NCBI GenBank assembly: GCA_900549655.1
Contig: UROZ01000008.1
Span: 1-37,200, forward strand
Length of the DNA: 37,200 nt
Source: an uncultured Collinsella sp.
GTDB lineage: Bacteria; Actinomycetota; Coriobacteriia; Coriobacteriales; Coriobacteriaceae
Direction of reading: 5' to 3'
Position 1 is the stretch's first letter; each line of letters opens with the position of its first letter. Below are positions 1-7,464 of this stretch, in pieces. A program made the translations under genes and the position numbers. The notes beneath the pieces are model-generated. The model was not told the origin of the DNA. It saw only the letters and a program-made list of their open reading frames with translations, and did no database searches.

Positions 1-56
1 CCGAGCGGCTTGTCCCCGCCCGCGGGCTTGGCACCGCCCTCGCCAGCGTTACTCAT
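1..56 (-). CDS. 5' end of an unidentified gene (partial, cut by the window edge)
   Basis: An ATG at 54-56 on the minus strand overlaps the last codons of the upstream kinase gene (the stop of that gene shares the ATGAGTAA stretch). It opens a frame to the window edge reading MSNAGEGGAKPAGGDKPL. Only 18 codons are visible, rich in Gly, Ala and Lys. A short hydrophilic N-terminus ending in DKPL would suit a membrane carrier such as an amino-acid permease, but that is a guess. No strong ribosome binding site is visible inside the kinase tail, so translational coupling is the likely mode of initiation if the gene is real. Confidence 0.45.
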   Translation of the reverse strand, partial: MSNAGEGGAKPAGGDKPL

Positions 57-873
57 GGTCGATCACATCCAGGCAGGCCTCGATGGGAAGGCCGGCCGAC
101 TTGTCCTCTTGGTCGGCATTGCGCTCGATAAGCTCGGCCACCACACGCATAGCGTCGGTCGTCGCACGTTGCAGGCTCCAGCCGGCCATAACGCGACCCA
201 CGAGCACCGACGAGAACGTATCGCCCGTGCCCGGGAAATACACCGGGATCAGCTCAAAGGGAATCGTAAAGTACTCTCCCGCCACATGGTCGTAGCCGAT
301 AACGGCACTCGCCCCGTCGACCTTTGCGCTCGTGATGACCACCGACTTGGCGCCCAGCGCGAGCATGGCATCCACGAGCGTACGAGCCTCGTCGGCCGTA
401 ATCTGCTCGGCCATAGGCGTATCGGTGAGCAGACACGCCTCGGTATAGTTGGGCACCGCGTAGTCGGCGCACTCGACCAGGCTGCGCATAAGGCCGATGG
501 TCGACTCGGGCACGCCAGCGTAGAGCCTGCCGTTGTCGGCCATGATGGGGTCGACGAACACTTTGGTGCCCTTTTGCGCGCGGCGGTGGCAAAAGTCCGA
601 GATGATGCGCGCCTCTTCTTCGGTCACGATAAAGCCGGTCGAGATGGCGTCGAATTCAAAGCCGAGTTCCTCCCAGATGGCGAGGCTCTGGCGGACATAC
701 TCCGTGGTGTCGTGGATGTAGAACTTGGGGTAGTTGAGCGTATCGGAAACGAGGGCCGTCGGCAGGTTGTGGATGCGATAGCCCATGTGCGACAGCACCG
801 GCAGCATGGCAGAAAGCGCGACCTTGCCGTAGCCGCACATATCGTTGATCAGCAGCAGCTGAGTGTTCTTCAT
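49..873 (-). CDS. Pyridoxamine/pyridoxal kinase (PfkB/ribokinase family)
   Basis: This is a 274-residue cytoplasmic kinase that should phosphorylate pyridoxamine, pyridoxal or pyridoxine in vitamin B6 salvage. The start is the ATG at 871-873, preceded by AAGGGGG seven bases upstream; the longer open frame has no such site. The N-terminus (LLINDMCGYGKVALSAMLPVLS) matches the substrate-binding start of PdxY/PdxK-like enzymes. The motif FPGTGDTFSS near residue 218 contains the anion hole and the catalytic Asp of the PfkB family. VDPIMADNG in mid-protein is the usual conserved block. Length agrees with the family (about 270-290). The close relative ThiD, which phosphorylates HMP, cannot be fully excluded, but the MCGYGK start favours pyridoxamine kinase. 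It overlaps the next minus-strand gene, so the two probably form an operon. Confidence 0.85.
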   Translation of the reverse strand: MKNTQLLLINDMCGYGKVALSAMLPVLSHMGYRIHNLPTALVSDTLNYPKFYIHDTTEYVRQSLAIWEELGFEFDAISTGFIVTEEEARIISDFCHRRAQKGTKVFVDPIMADNGRLYAGVPESTIGLMRSLVECADYAVPNYTEACLLTDTPMAEQITADEARTLVDAMLALGAKSVVITSAKVDGASAVIGYDHVAGEYFTIPFELIPVYFPGTGDTFSSVLVGRVMAGWSLQRATTDAMRVVAELIERNADQEDKSAGLPIEACLDVIDHE

Positions 874-1054
874 GAGTGTCCCCCTTGGGTCGGGTGCGAC
901 GCGACGGCGCCACAGTGCGACTAAGTGTAGCGCAGGGGACGTTGCAAGCGGGCGCAGGCGCCGAGGAGGGCACATTGTTGCGGAAAGGTTACGGAAATGG
1001 GAGGCAAAATCGCGGCGGTAGCGGCACAGTAGCTGCCATCTATTTACTACCATT

Positions 1055-1210
1055 CCAAAACTATGCCGGATTACTACGATAAACCGTCAGCCTCCAACCA
1101 CAACGAATTGCACTCCGGAAAAACCGCAGGTAGACAGCTTGTGATTTTACGAAAAACAATGCCGAGGTCTGATATTTCGAATTCATCGTAGTAATCCGGC
1201 ATAGTTTTGG
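1055..1210. repeat. 156-bp inverted-repeat element, copy 1
   Basis: A perfect 26-bp inverted repeat (left arm 1055-1080, right arm 1185-1210; one more pair is possible outside) encloses an interior. Measured between the inner TACTACG (1072-1078) and CGTAGTA (1187-1193), the interior is exactly 108 nt. It carries AAAAACCGCAGGTAGAC at 1119-1135 followed by AGCTTG. A second copy at 12060-12215 has the same total length, the same interior length and the same interior motifs but different outer arm sequences. The element lies in the 691-bp gap between the kinase and the marR gene and contains no convincing ORF. It may be a structured RNA or a small non-autonomous mobile element; see findings. Confidence 0.8.
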
Positions 1211-1317
1211 ACAAAGCAACTTCGAAAGGGTGTCACCGCAGCCCAAAATGATTCGTTTTCCTCCGTCCCCCACGGATCACTCAAATGCCAACCGAGGCAG
1301 CGCTGCAGATTGAGGAC

Positions 1318-1463
1318 GGACAGCGAAAGCGTTCCTAAGCGAGCAAGGTGACGTGAAAGAGGAGGGCATAGGCCTTGTGGCCATGCCCGACGATTGAACG
1401 CCAGATTGCCGCTTAGGAGCGTTTGCAGCGTCGAGCCGTTACGCGGTTTGGCAAAACCGCGTA
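1318..1463. other. Strongly structured intergenic region upstream of the marR promoter (possible RNA)
   Basis: Three nested or adjacent stems are visible. An outer stem pairs AAAGCGTTCCTAAGCG (1326-1341) with CGCTTAGGAGCGTTT (1410-1424), with one G-U pair and a one-base bulge. Inside it a hairpin pairs GGGCAT (1364-1369) and GGCC (1371-1374) with GGCC (1379-1382) and ATGCCC (1383-1388) around a TTGT loop. Just downstream, TACGCGGTTT (1440-1449) and AAACCGCGTA (1454-1463) form a perfect 10-bp hairpin with a GGCA loop and no T-run. No ORF fits. Strand and function are unknown. It ends 17 bp before the -35 box of the marR operon. Confidence 0.5.
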
Positions 1464-1480
1464 ACCACTAGTTTGGTACC

Positions 1481-1509
1481 TTGACATTGATTTCTTATGC
1501 TCCTAGATT
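1481..1509 (+). promoter_or_regulatory. Sigma-A type promoter of the marR-ABC operon
   Basis: TTGACA (1481-1486) is followed after exactly 17 bp by TAGATT (1504-1509). The -35 box is a consensus match and the -10 box has a T, A and final T in the usual places. It is the best promoter by eye in the window, and lies 55 bp upstream of the marR start. Its -10 box is overlapped by the left half of the inverted repeat at 1508-1543, so repression at this site is expected. Confidence 0.75.
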
Positions 1510-1543
1510 AGTTAGGCACAAAACAATCCCTCTACCTAACTAA
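1508..1543. promoter_or_regulatory. Probable MarR operator (9-bp inverted repeat)
   Basis: TTAGTTAGG (1508-1516) and CCTAACTAA (1535-1543) are perfect inverted repeats separated by 18 bp. The left half overlaps the -10 box and the right half sits just before the ribosome binding site. MarR proteins usually repress their own operon from such dyads, so autoregulation of marR and the exporter genes is the natural reading. The spacing is longer than for a single MarR dimer site, so it may be two half-occupied sites. Confidence 0.65.
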
Positions 1544-1564
1544 AGAAAGGAGCGAAGCTTAGAT

Positions 1565-2068
1565 ATGTGTGATGAACCACTCGTCCTTCCGCATGAGCCC
1601 GGCGGTGACCCGTCGCAACCGGTAGACATACCCGAAGCGGTCAGCGCCGAAGACAAACTCGCCAAGCGCATCCTGAGCGGCCTGGGCTTTTGCGGCCATT
1701 ACATGCACTTTCATGGCGGAGGCGTGTCCGGTAAGGCGCCCATCGTCTGCCTGCTCGCCAAGCAGCCCACCGGCGAGCTATCCCAACAGGAACTCGGCAT
1801 GCACTTCGACCTCAAGCCGGGGTCCCTTTCCGAGATCCTATCCAAGCTCGAAATGGGCGGCATCATCGAACGCAGTCGCAATCCCAAAGACCGCCGGCAA
1901 CTCACCATACGCCTAACCGAAGCGGGTTGGGAAAAGGCCCGCGTTGAGCAGGCCGCCCGCATCCGCTTTAGGGAGCAGGCCTTTAGCGCCCTCAACCACG
2001 ACGAGCGTGAACAGCTCGCCGAGATGCTCGAGAAAATCCGCGTAACCTGGGAGGAACTGGATGATTAA
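1565..2068 (+). CDS. MarR-family transcriptional regulator
   Basis: This 167-residue winged-helix regulator is the first gene of an exporter operon. Residues about 60-125 carry the MarR core: LSQQELGMHFDLKPGSLSEIL is the recognition-helix region, and the wing motif NPKDRRQLTIRLTEAG follows (DxR signature as DRR). The C-terminal helix contains NHDEREQLAEMLEKI, the usual dimerisation segment. The first ~30 residues are acidic and Pro-rich and are an extension. AAAGGAG lies about 13 bp before the ATG, a slightly long spacing. Its last codons overlap the start of the first ABC gene by 8 bp, which implies translational coupling. A promoter and a dyad operator lie directly upstream. It probably represses the exporter until an efflux substrate or stress signal binds. 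Confidence 0.85.
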   Translation: MCDEPLVLPHEPGGDPSQPVDIPEAVSAEDKLAKRILSGLGFCGHYMHFHGGGVSGKAPIVCLLAKQPTGELSQQELGMHFDLKPGSLSEILSKLEMGGIIERSRNPKDRRQLTIRLTEAGWEKARVEQAARIRFREQAFSALNHDEREQLAEMLEKIRVTWEELDD

Positions 2069-3884
2069 AACCCTTATGGGCAGCATCCGCGATTACATGA
2101 AGGTCACGATCGCCACGCCGCTGCTGGTGCTTGGCGAGGTAATCTGCCAGATGATGATCCCGTTTATCACCGCCGACATGATCGACGCCATCAAGGACGG
2201 CACCGCCGTTACCGAGATGCTGCCCACCGCCGGCCTTCTCGTACTCATCGCGCTGACGTCACTCGCCTTTGGCGCCGCTGCGGGCATCACCTGCAGCCAT
2301 GCCAGCTGCGGCTTTGCCAAGAACCTGCGTCGCGACCTGTTCTACAAGATCCAGACGTTCAGCTTCGCCAACATCGACGAGTTCTCGAGTTCCTCGCTCG
2401 TCACGCGCCTCACCACCGACATCAACAACGTGCAGCAGGCCTTTATGATGCTCATCCGCATCGCCGTGCGCTCGCCGCTGGTGCTGGTCTTTGCCTTTAC
2501 CATGGCATACGCCATGGGCGGCAGCGTCGCCATGGTCTACCTGGTCATCATTCCGCTGCTGGGCTTTGGCCTGTTCTTTATCATCTATAAGGTGCGCCCA
2601 ATCTTTGCCCGCGTGTTCCGCAAGTACGACGCGCTCAACGAGTCCGTCGAGGAAAACGTCACCGGCATGCGCGTGGTCAAGAGTTACGTGCGCCAGGACT
2701 ACGAGAAAGAGAAGTTCGCCACCGCCGCGCGCGACGTCCAGATGGACTTCACCCGCGCCGAAAAGCTGCTCGCCTTCAATAACCCCATGATGAACATCTG
2801 CGTCAACGGCGCGTTCGTCGTCATCATCTACCTGGGTTCCAAGCTCATCATCACGAGCCAGGGCACCCTGTTCGATGTGGGCCAGCTCTCCTCCATCTTT
2901 ACCTACGGCTTCCAGATTCTGATGAGCCTAATGCAGCTGTCGATGATCTTTGTCATGGTGACCATGGCAGATGAGTCGGCGCACCGCATTACCGAGGTGC
3001 TGGCCGCCGAGCCCACGATCGCTAACCCGACCGAGCCCGTGCACGAGGTTGCCGACGGCTCCATCGACTTCGATCACGTGAGCTTTAAGTATTCCGAGCA
3101 TGCCCGCCGCCAGGCGCTCGACGATATCGACCTGCATATTAAGAGCGGCGAGACCATCGGCATTATCGGTGGCACCGGCTCGGCCAAGTCGACGCTCGTG
3201 AACCTGATCGCCCGTCTGTACGATGTCACGGAGGGCACCGTGCGCGTCGGCGGCGTGGACGTGCGCGACTACGACCTGGACGCGCTGCGCCACCAGGTAG
3301 CCATGGTCCTGCAGAAAAACGTGCTGTTTAGCGGCACCATCGCCGAGAACCTGCGCTGGGGCGACCCGAACGCCACCGACGAGGAAGTCCGCGAGGCCGC
3401 ACATCTGGCCTGCGCCGACGAGTTTGTCGACGGCTTCCCCAAGGGCTACGACACCTGGATCGAGCAGGGCGGCTCCAACGTTTCCGGCGGCCAGAAGCAG
3501 CGCCTGTGCATCGCGCGTGCCCTGCTGCGTCGCCCCAAGATCTTGATCCTGGATGACTCCACGAGCGCCGTCGACACCAAGACCGACGCCAAGATCCGCG
3601 AGGGCCTGGCGAGTTATCTGCCCAACACGACCAAGCTCATCATCGCCCAGCGCATTAGCTCCGTGCAGGATGCCGATCGCATCATCGTCATGGAGGGCGG
3701 CCGCATCAAGGACATCGGCAACCACGACGAGCTGCTCAAGACGAGCGAGATCTACCGCGAGACCTTTACCTCGCAAAATAAGATGAGTGCCGAAGGCGAG
3801 GACGCGGGCGAGACCGCCGCAGCCGACACCGAGGCATCCGCACCGCAAGCTCAGACCCAGGAAGGAGGCGAGGCACATGAGTAA
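2061..3884 (+). CDS. Heterodimeric ABC exporter half-transporter with degenerate ATPase site
   Basis: This 607-residue protein has an N-terminal six-helix exporter membrane domain (about residues 15-310) and a C-terminal nucleotide-binding domain. It is the membrane-plus-ATPase half of a type IV (multidrug/peptide/lipid) ABC exporter. Walker A reads GGTGSAKST (370-378), with Ala375 where Gly is usual. The signature is a good SGGQK at 475-479. The Walker B aspartate (D498) is followed by Asp499 instead of the catalytic Glu, and the H-loop residue is Gln530 instead of His. These changes mark the non-catalytic site of heterodimeric exporters such as BmrC/EfrA types. GGGAGG lies close before the ATG, which overlaps the marR stop. 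It overlaps the next ABC gene by 8 bp and should dimerise with that product. Substrate unknown; drug efflux is only a family-based guess. Confidence 0.88.
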   Translation: MIKTLMGSIRDYMKVTIATPLLVLGEVICQMMIPFITADMIDAIKDGTAVTEMLPTAGLLVLIALTSLAFGAAAGITCSHASCGFAKNLRRDLFYKIQTFSFANIDEFSSSSLVTRLTTDINNVQQAFMMLIRIAVRSPLVLVFAFTMAYAMGGSVAMVYLVIIPLLGFGLFFIIYKVRPIFARVFRKYDALNESVEENVTGMRVVKSYVRQDYEKEKFATAARDVQMDFTRAEKLLAFNNPMMNICVNGAFVVIIYLGSKLIITSQGTLFDVGQLSSIFTYGFQILMSLMQLSMIFVMVTMADESAHRITEVLAAEPTIANPTEPVHEVADGSIDFDHVSFKYSEHARRQALDDIDLHIKSGETIGIIGGTGSAKSTLVNLIARLYDVTEGTVRVGGVDVRDYDLDALRHQVAMVLQKNVLFSGTIAENLRWGDPNATDEEVREAAHLACADEFVDGFPKGYDTWIEQGGSNVSGGQKQRLCIARALLRRPKILILDDSTSAVDTKTDAKIREGLASYLPNTTKLIIAQRISSVQDADRIIVMEGGRIKDIGNHDELLKTSEIYRETFTSQNKMSAEGEDAGETAAADTEASAPQAQTQEGGEAHE

Positions 3885-5796
3885 GGCCGCTACCGCCGAG
3901 CGCGCGCGCAACCGCAAGGGCGGCACCATGACGCGCCTGATCAAGATGCTCTTTGGCTTCTACCCGGTGCTTTTGCCCCTCGTCGTCGCCGGCGTTGTGC
4001 TCTGCGCCATCATCAACTCCATCGGCGCGACGTTTCTCCAGAGCGCGCTGCAGGTCATTAGCGAATCGTGGCAGTCGGGCGACTGGACGGCCGCGCAGCC
4101 CAAGATTCTGAAGCTCGTGACCACCCTCGGCTGCATCTACGCCGTGGGCGTCGCCTCCTCGCTCTTCTGGAACCGCGCCATGGCCGTCATCACGCAGGGC
4201 TCGCTCGAGAAGCTGCGCGAAAAGATGTTCAACCGCATGCAGGACCTGCCGATTCGCTACTTCGACACGCACCAGCGCGGCGACATCATGAGCCACTACA
4301 CCAACGACATCGACACGCTGCGTCAGATGATCAGCCAGTCGCTACCCAACTTGCTCATGACGATCATCGTCATCGTCACCGTGTTCTTCATCATGCTGTA
4401 TTACAGCGTGTGGATGTGCCTGGTCATCATTGCCGGCATCGCCTTTATGACCTTTATGACCAAGCTGCTCGGCTCCAACTCCGCGCGCTTCTTTATCGCG
4501 CAGCAAACCGAGCTCGGCGTGGTCGAGGGCCATATCGAGGAAGTCATGAACGGCCAGAAAGTCGTCAAGGCGTTCTGTCACGAGTCCGCCGCCGAGGCCG
4601 ATTTTGACGAGCGCAACGAGAAGCTCTTCGAGGTCTCGCAGAAGGCCAACATGTACGCCAACATCCTCATGCCGATCCTCGGGAACCTGGGCGACTTGCT
4701 CTACGTGCTGGTCGCGCTGACCGGCGGCATCTTCCTGGCGCTGGGCGTGCCCAACCTGAGCCTCTCGGGCATGGCGCTCTCCATCGCCGTCGTGGTGCCG
4801 TTCCTCAACATGACCAAGCAGTTCTGCGGCCAGATCGGCCAGATCTCGCAGCAGATCAACGCCGTGGTCATGGGCCTTGCCGGCGCCGAGCGTATCTTTG
4901 AGCTACTCGATGAGGAGCCCGAGGCCGACGAGGGCTACGTGACGCTTGTCAACGCACAGGTGAATCCCGACACCTGGCAGCTCGAGGAGGCCGACCACCA
5001 CACCGGTATGTGGGCTTGGAAGCACCCGCACCGCGCGACCGGCGAGATCGAGTACGTGCCGCTGCGTGGCGACCTGGTCATGGACAACGTGGACTTTGGC
5101 TATACGCCCGACCACGAGGTGCTGCACGGCGTGTCCGTGTACGCCAAGCCCGGCCAGAAGGTCGCGTTTGTCGGCGCCACCGGTGCCGGCAAGACGACCA
5201 TCACCAACCTCATCAACCGCTTCTACGACATTGCCGACGGCAAGATCCGCTACGACGGCATCAACGTCAACAAGATTCGCAAGTCCGATCTGCGTCGCTC
5301 GCTCGGCGTGGTGCTGCAGGACGTAAACCTGTTCACCGGCACCGTCATGGACAACATCCGCTACGGCAACCTGGACGCCACCGACGAGGAGTGCATCAAG
5401 GCGGCCAAGCTCGCGGGAGCGGACGACTTTATCACCCGCCTGCCCGACGGCTACGACACCATGCTCACCGGTAACGGCGCGCAGCTGTCGCAGGGCCAGC
5501 GCCAGCTGATCTCGATCGCGCGCGCCGCCGTCGCCGATCCGCCGGCGATGATTCTGGACGAGGCCACGAGCTCCATCGACACCCGCACCGAGGCTATCGT
5601 GCAGGCAGGCATGGACAAGCTTATGGAGGGTCGCACGACATTCGTCATCGCACACCGTCTGAGCACCGTGCGCAACTCCGACGCGATCATCTGCCTGGAC
5701 CACGGCCGCATCATCGAGCGCGGCAACCACGACGAGCTGATCGCCAAGCGCGGATATTACTACCAGCTCTACACCGGAGCGTTTGAGCTGGAGTAG
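3877..5796 (+). CDS. Heterodimeric ABC exporter half-transporter with catalytic ATPase site
   Basis: This is a 639-residue partner of the preceding protein. The start chosen is the ATG at 3877, with GGAAGGAGG about 9 bases upstream. It has six membrane helices (first around residues 27-50) and a nucleotide-binding domain with canonical Walker A GATGAGKT (433-440), Walker B D561 with catalytic Glu562, and His593 in the H-loop. The signature is LSQGQ (537-541), altered from LSGGQ. Together the two subunits would build one good ATP site (this Walker A/B with the partner's SGGQ) and one dead site, the classic asymmetric layout. About 60 unusual residues (EADEGYVTLVN to ATGEIEYVPLRG) separate the membrane and ATPase domains; this linker includes WQLEEADHHTGMWAWKHPHR. 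A strong terminator follows at 5921. Confidence 0.9.
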   Translation: MSKAATAERARNRKGGTMTRLIKMLFGFYPVLLPLVVAGVVLCAIINSIGATFLQSALQVISESWQSGDWTAAQPKILKLVTTLGCIYAVGVASSLFWNRAMAVITQGSLEKLREKMFNRMQDLPIRYFDTHQRGDIMSHYTNDIDTLRQMISQSLPNLLMTIIVIVTVFFIMLYYSVWMCLVIIAGIAFMTFMTKLLGSNSARFFIAQQTELGVVEGHIEEVMNGQKVVKAFCHESAAEADFDERNEKLFEVSQKANMYANILMPILGNLGDLLYVLVALTGGIFLALGVPNLSLSGMALSIAVVVPFLNMTKQFCGQIGQISQQINAVVMGLAGAERIFELLDEEPEADEGYVTLVNAQVNPDTWQLEEADHHTGMWAWKHPHRATGEIEYVPLRGDLVMDNVDFGYTPDHEVLHGVSVYAKPGQKVAFVGATGAGKTTITNLINRFYDIADGKIRYDGINVNKIRKSDLRRSLGVVLQDVNLFTGTVMDNIRYGNLDATDEECIKAAKLAGADDFITRLPDGYDTMLTGNGAQLSQGQRQLISIARAAVADPPAMILDEATSSIDTRTEAIVQAGMDKLMEGRTTFVIAHRLSTVRNSDAIICLDHGRIIERGNHDELIAKRGYYYQLYTGAFELE

Positions 5797-5920
5797 TTCG
5801 GCCCGCCGAGATGGCCGATTTGCCGTTCATTCGTCGGGCATGACCCTAAGGTCAATACCCTCCTCTTTCGGGGCAAATCGACTCATCTCAACGACCCAAA
5901 CACAACGCGCCGCAACGAAT

Positions 5921-5958
5921 AAAGCCTCCGCAGCCACACGAGCTGCGGAGGCTTTTTT
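5921..5958 (+). terminator. Rho-independent terminator of the marR-ABC operon
   Basis: GCCTCCGCAGC (5924-5934) pairs perfectly with GCTGCGGAGGC (5942-5952) around a 7-nt loop, and TTTTTT follows at 5953-5958. The left flank AAA also allows extra pairing. The first site of palindromic array A starts 11 bp after the T-run. Confidence 0.92.
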
Positions 5959-5968
5959 CATGCCGGCC

Positions 5969-6138
5969 GGAAACCGTATCCCACTTTTCGGACCCAGAAT
6001 GGGATGCCGTTTCCCGCTGGACCCCCTCCGGGAAACGGCATCCCATTTCAAGGGGGTAAACCGGGATGTAGTTTCCCCTAACGGCACCTTTGGGAAGCCG
6101 CATCCCACTCTAGACACACAAAACGGGATGAGCTTTCC
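5969..6138. repeat. Phased palindromic repeat array A (6 sites)
   Basis: There are six 14-bp sites in alternating orientation. R-type sites (GGAAANNNNRTCCC) start at 5969, 6031 and 6093, and F-type sites (the reverse complement, GGGAYNNNNTTTCC) start at 6001, 6063 and 6125. R-to-F start spacing is 32, 32 and 32; F-to-R is 30 and 30. The R site at 6093 has one mismatch (GGAAG). The pair 6001/6031 is perfectly complementary through all 14 positions. The array lies in the 533-bp gap between the exporter terminator and the GGDEF gene and has no ORF of its own. Confidence 0.9.
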
Positions 6139-6235
6139 CATGGTGATCCAAGACCAGAAGCATGTCCGATAGCGCAGCCAGGTCAAGAACAACAAGGCAA
6201 GCGTCACGCCAATTTGGACGAACGTCTGCTGCAGT

Positions 6236-6263
6236 TTGAGGCTGCTGGCCCATATGGTAGAGT
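6236..6263 (+). promoter_or_regulatory. Possible promoter of the GGDEF gene
   Basis: TTGAGG (6236-6241), a 16-bp spacer and TAGAGT (6258-6263) form a plausible but weak sigma-A promoter, 66 bp before the GTG start. The 6139-6329 stretch holds no other clear structure. Confidence 0.35.
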
Positions 6264-6329
6264 TAACCACCCATGAATTTCAGCACACTGCGTGCTACCT
6301 GCTCTTTTGTCATTTAGGGGAGTGAACTT

Positions 6330-7421
6330 GTGAATACTTCTGTCGCCAAGAAGGCCAGCCAGGCGGTGCGCCTGCTCATGATGGTGCTCACGGCAGTTCT
6401 CATCTTCTTCTTCATCAATGTTATGCTGCTCGTCTCCGATATCCAGGGCACGGCGCGCGTGGTCAATTACGCCGGTCTGGTGCGCGGTACCACGCAGCGA
6501 ATCGTTAAGCTCGAGGATGCGGGCCAGCCTCAAGATGACCTGCTCAAAGCCGTGGATTCATACATCAACGGTTTGCGTTACGGAAGTGACGACCTCAACC
6601 TCGTCCGTCTCGACGACGATGAGTATCAGGCAAAAATGACCGAGCTTGCAAATTATTTTGATGAGCTTTGCGCCGAGATCATCCGCGTGCGCGAAGTCGG
6701 CTATGAGAACACCGACATCATCCCTATGAGCGAGGAGTTCTTTGGCATTTGCGACGATGCTACGCGACTCGCAGAGGACTACTCTCAGGAGAAGGCGTCG
6801 GCGCTCAACTATCTCGAGGGCTTGGTGATCATCGACATCATGGGCTTGGTGGCGACCTTTGCGGTCGAACTTGTTCGCGCGGTGCGAACTGCCGCGCTCA
6901 ATCGCGAACTGCAGAGCAAAGTCTATCTCGACGAAGCCACGGGACTGCCCAACAAGAACAAGTGCGAGGAGATCTTGGGGCAGGAGCAGCCTGTCTCCGC
7001 GGAGGCGTCCGTTGCGGTGTGCGTCTTCGACCTTAACAATTTGCATACGGTCAATAACAACTTCGGCCACGAGAAGGGCGACGAATACATCCGCTCTTTT
7101 GCCCGGCAGCTGCGGCGCGTGGCATCCGAGACCTGCTTTGTGGGCCGCGACGGTGGCGATGAGTTTATCGCGGTGCTGCGGGATACCGATCGAGCTGCCG
7201 TGGAGTCCTGTCTCGCTCGGGTTCGTGCGAACGTGAACGAGTATTCCGAGGCTCACCCCGACATGCCCATCAGCTATGCGGTGGGCTATGCGCTTTCCAG
7301 TGATTTTGACGAGCCGCCTACCATGCGCGAACTCTTTTCCCAGGCCGACAAAAACATGTACATCGACAAGAACCGCGTAAAGGCAGCCGAGGCAGCCGGG
7401 CTGCCACGCGAGGAACGCTAA
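6330..7421 (+). CDS. Membrane-anchored GGDEF protein (putative diguanylate cyclase)
   Basis: This 363-residue protein begins at a GTG with AGGGGAG about 8 bases upstream. A first membrane helix lies at about residues 15-36 and a second at about 152-175 (LEGLVIIDIMGLVATFAVELV). The ~115 residues between them should be an extracytoplasmic sensor of helical-bundle type. The cytoplasmic part starts with LDEATGLPNKNKCEE, followed by VFDLNNLHTVNNNFGHEKGDEYI and the intact catalytic motif GGDEF at 275-279, so it can make cyclic di-GMP from GTP. No RxxD inhibitory site is visible at the usual place before GGDEF, so product inhibition may be absent. No EAL or PilZ gene is present in the window. It is a single gene with repeat array A upstream and a convergent LysR gene downstream. 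Confidence 0.85.
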   Translation: MNTSVAKKASQAVRLLMMVLTAVLIFFFINVMLLVSDIQGTARVVNYAGLVRGTTQRIVKLEDAGQPQDDLLKAVDSYINGLRYGSDDLNLVRLDDDEYQAKMTELANYFDELCAEIIRVREVGYENTDIIPMSEEFFGICDDATRLAEDYSQEKASALNYLEGLVIIDIMGLVATFAVELVRAVRTAALNRELQSKVYLDEATGLPNKNKCEEILGQEQPVSAEASVAVCVFDLNNLHTVNNNFGHEKGDEYIRSFARQLRRVASETCFVGRDGGDEFIAVLRDTDRAAVESCLARVRANVNEYSEAHPDMPISYAVGYALSSDFDEPPTMRELFSQADKNMYIDKNRVKAAEAAGLPREER

Positions 7422-7464
7422 ACCCGTAGCAAAGGGTAGCTAATTTGGGACGTGTCTCTTTTGG

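Noticed and set aside
2928..3944. Minus-strand frame opposite the first ABC gene
   Set aside because: It is antisense to a well-conserved ATPase domain and has no ribosome binding site or domain.
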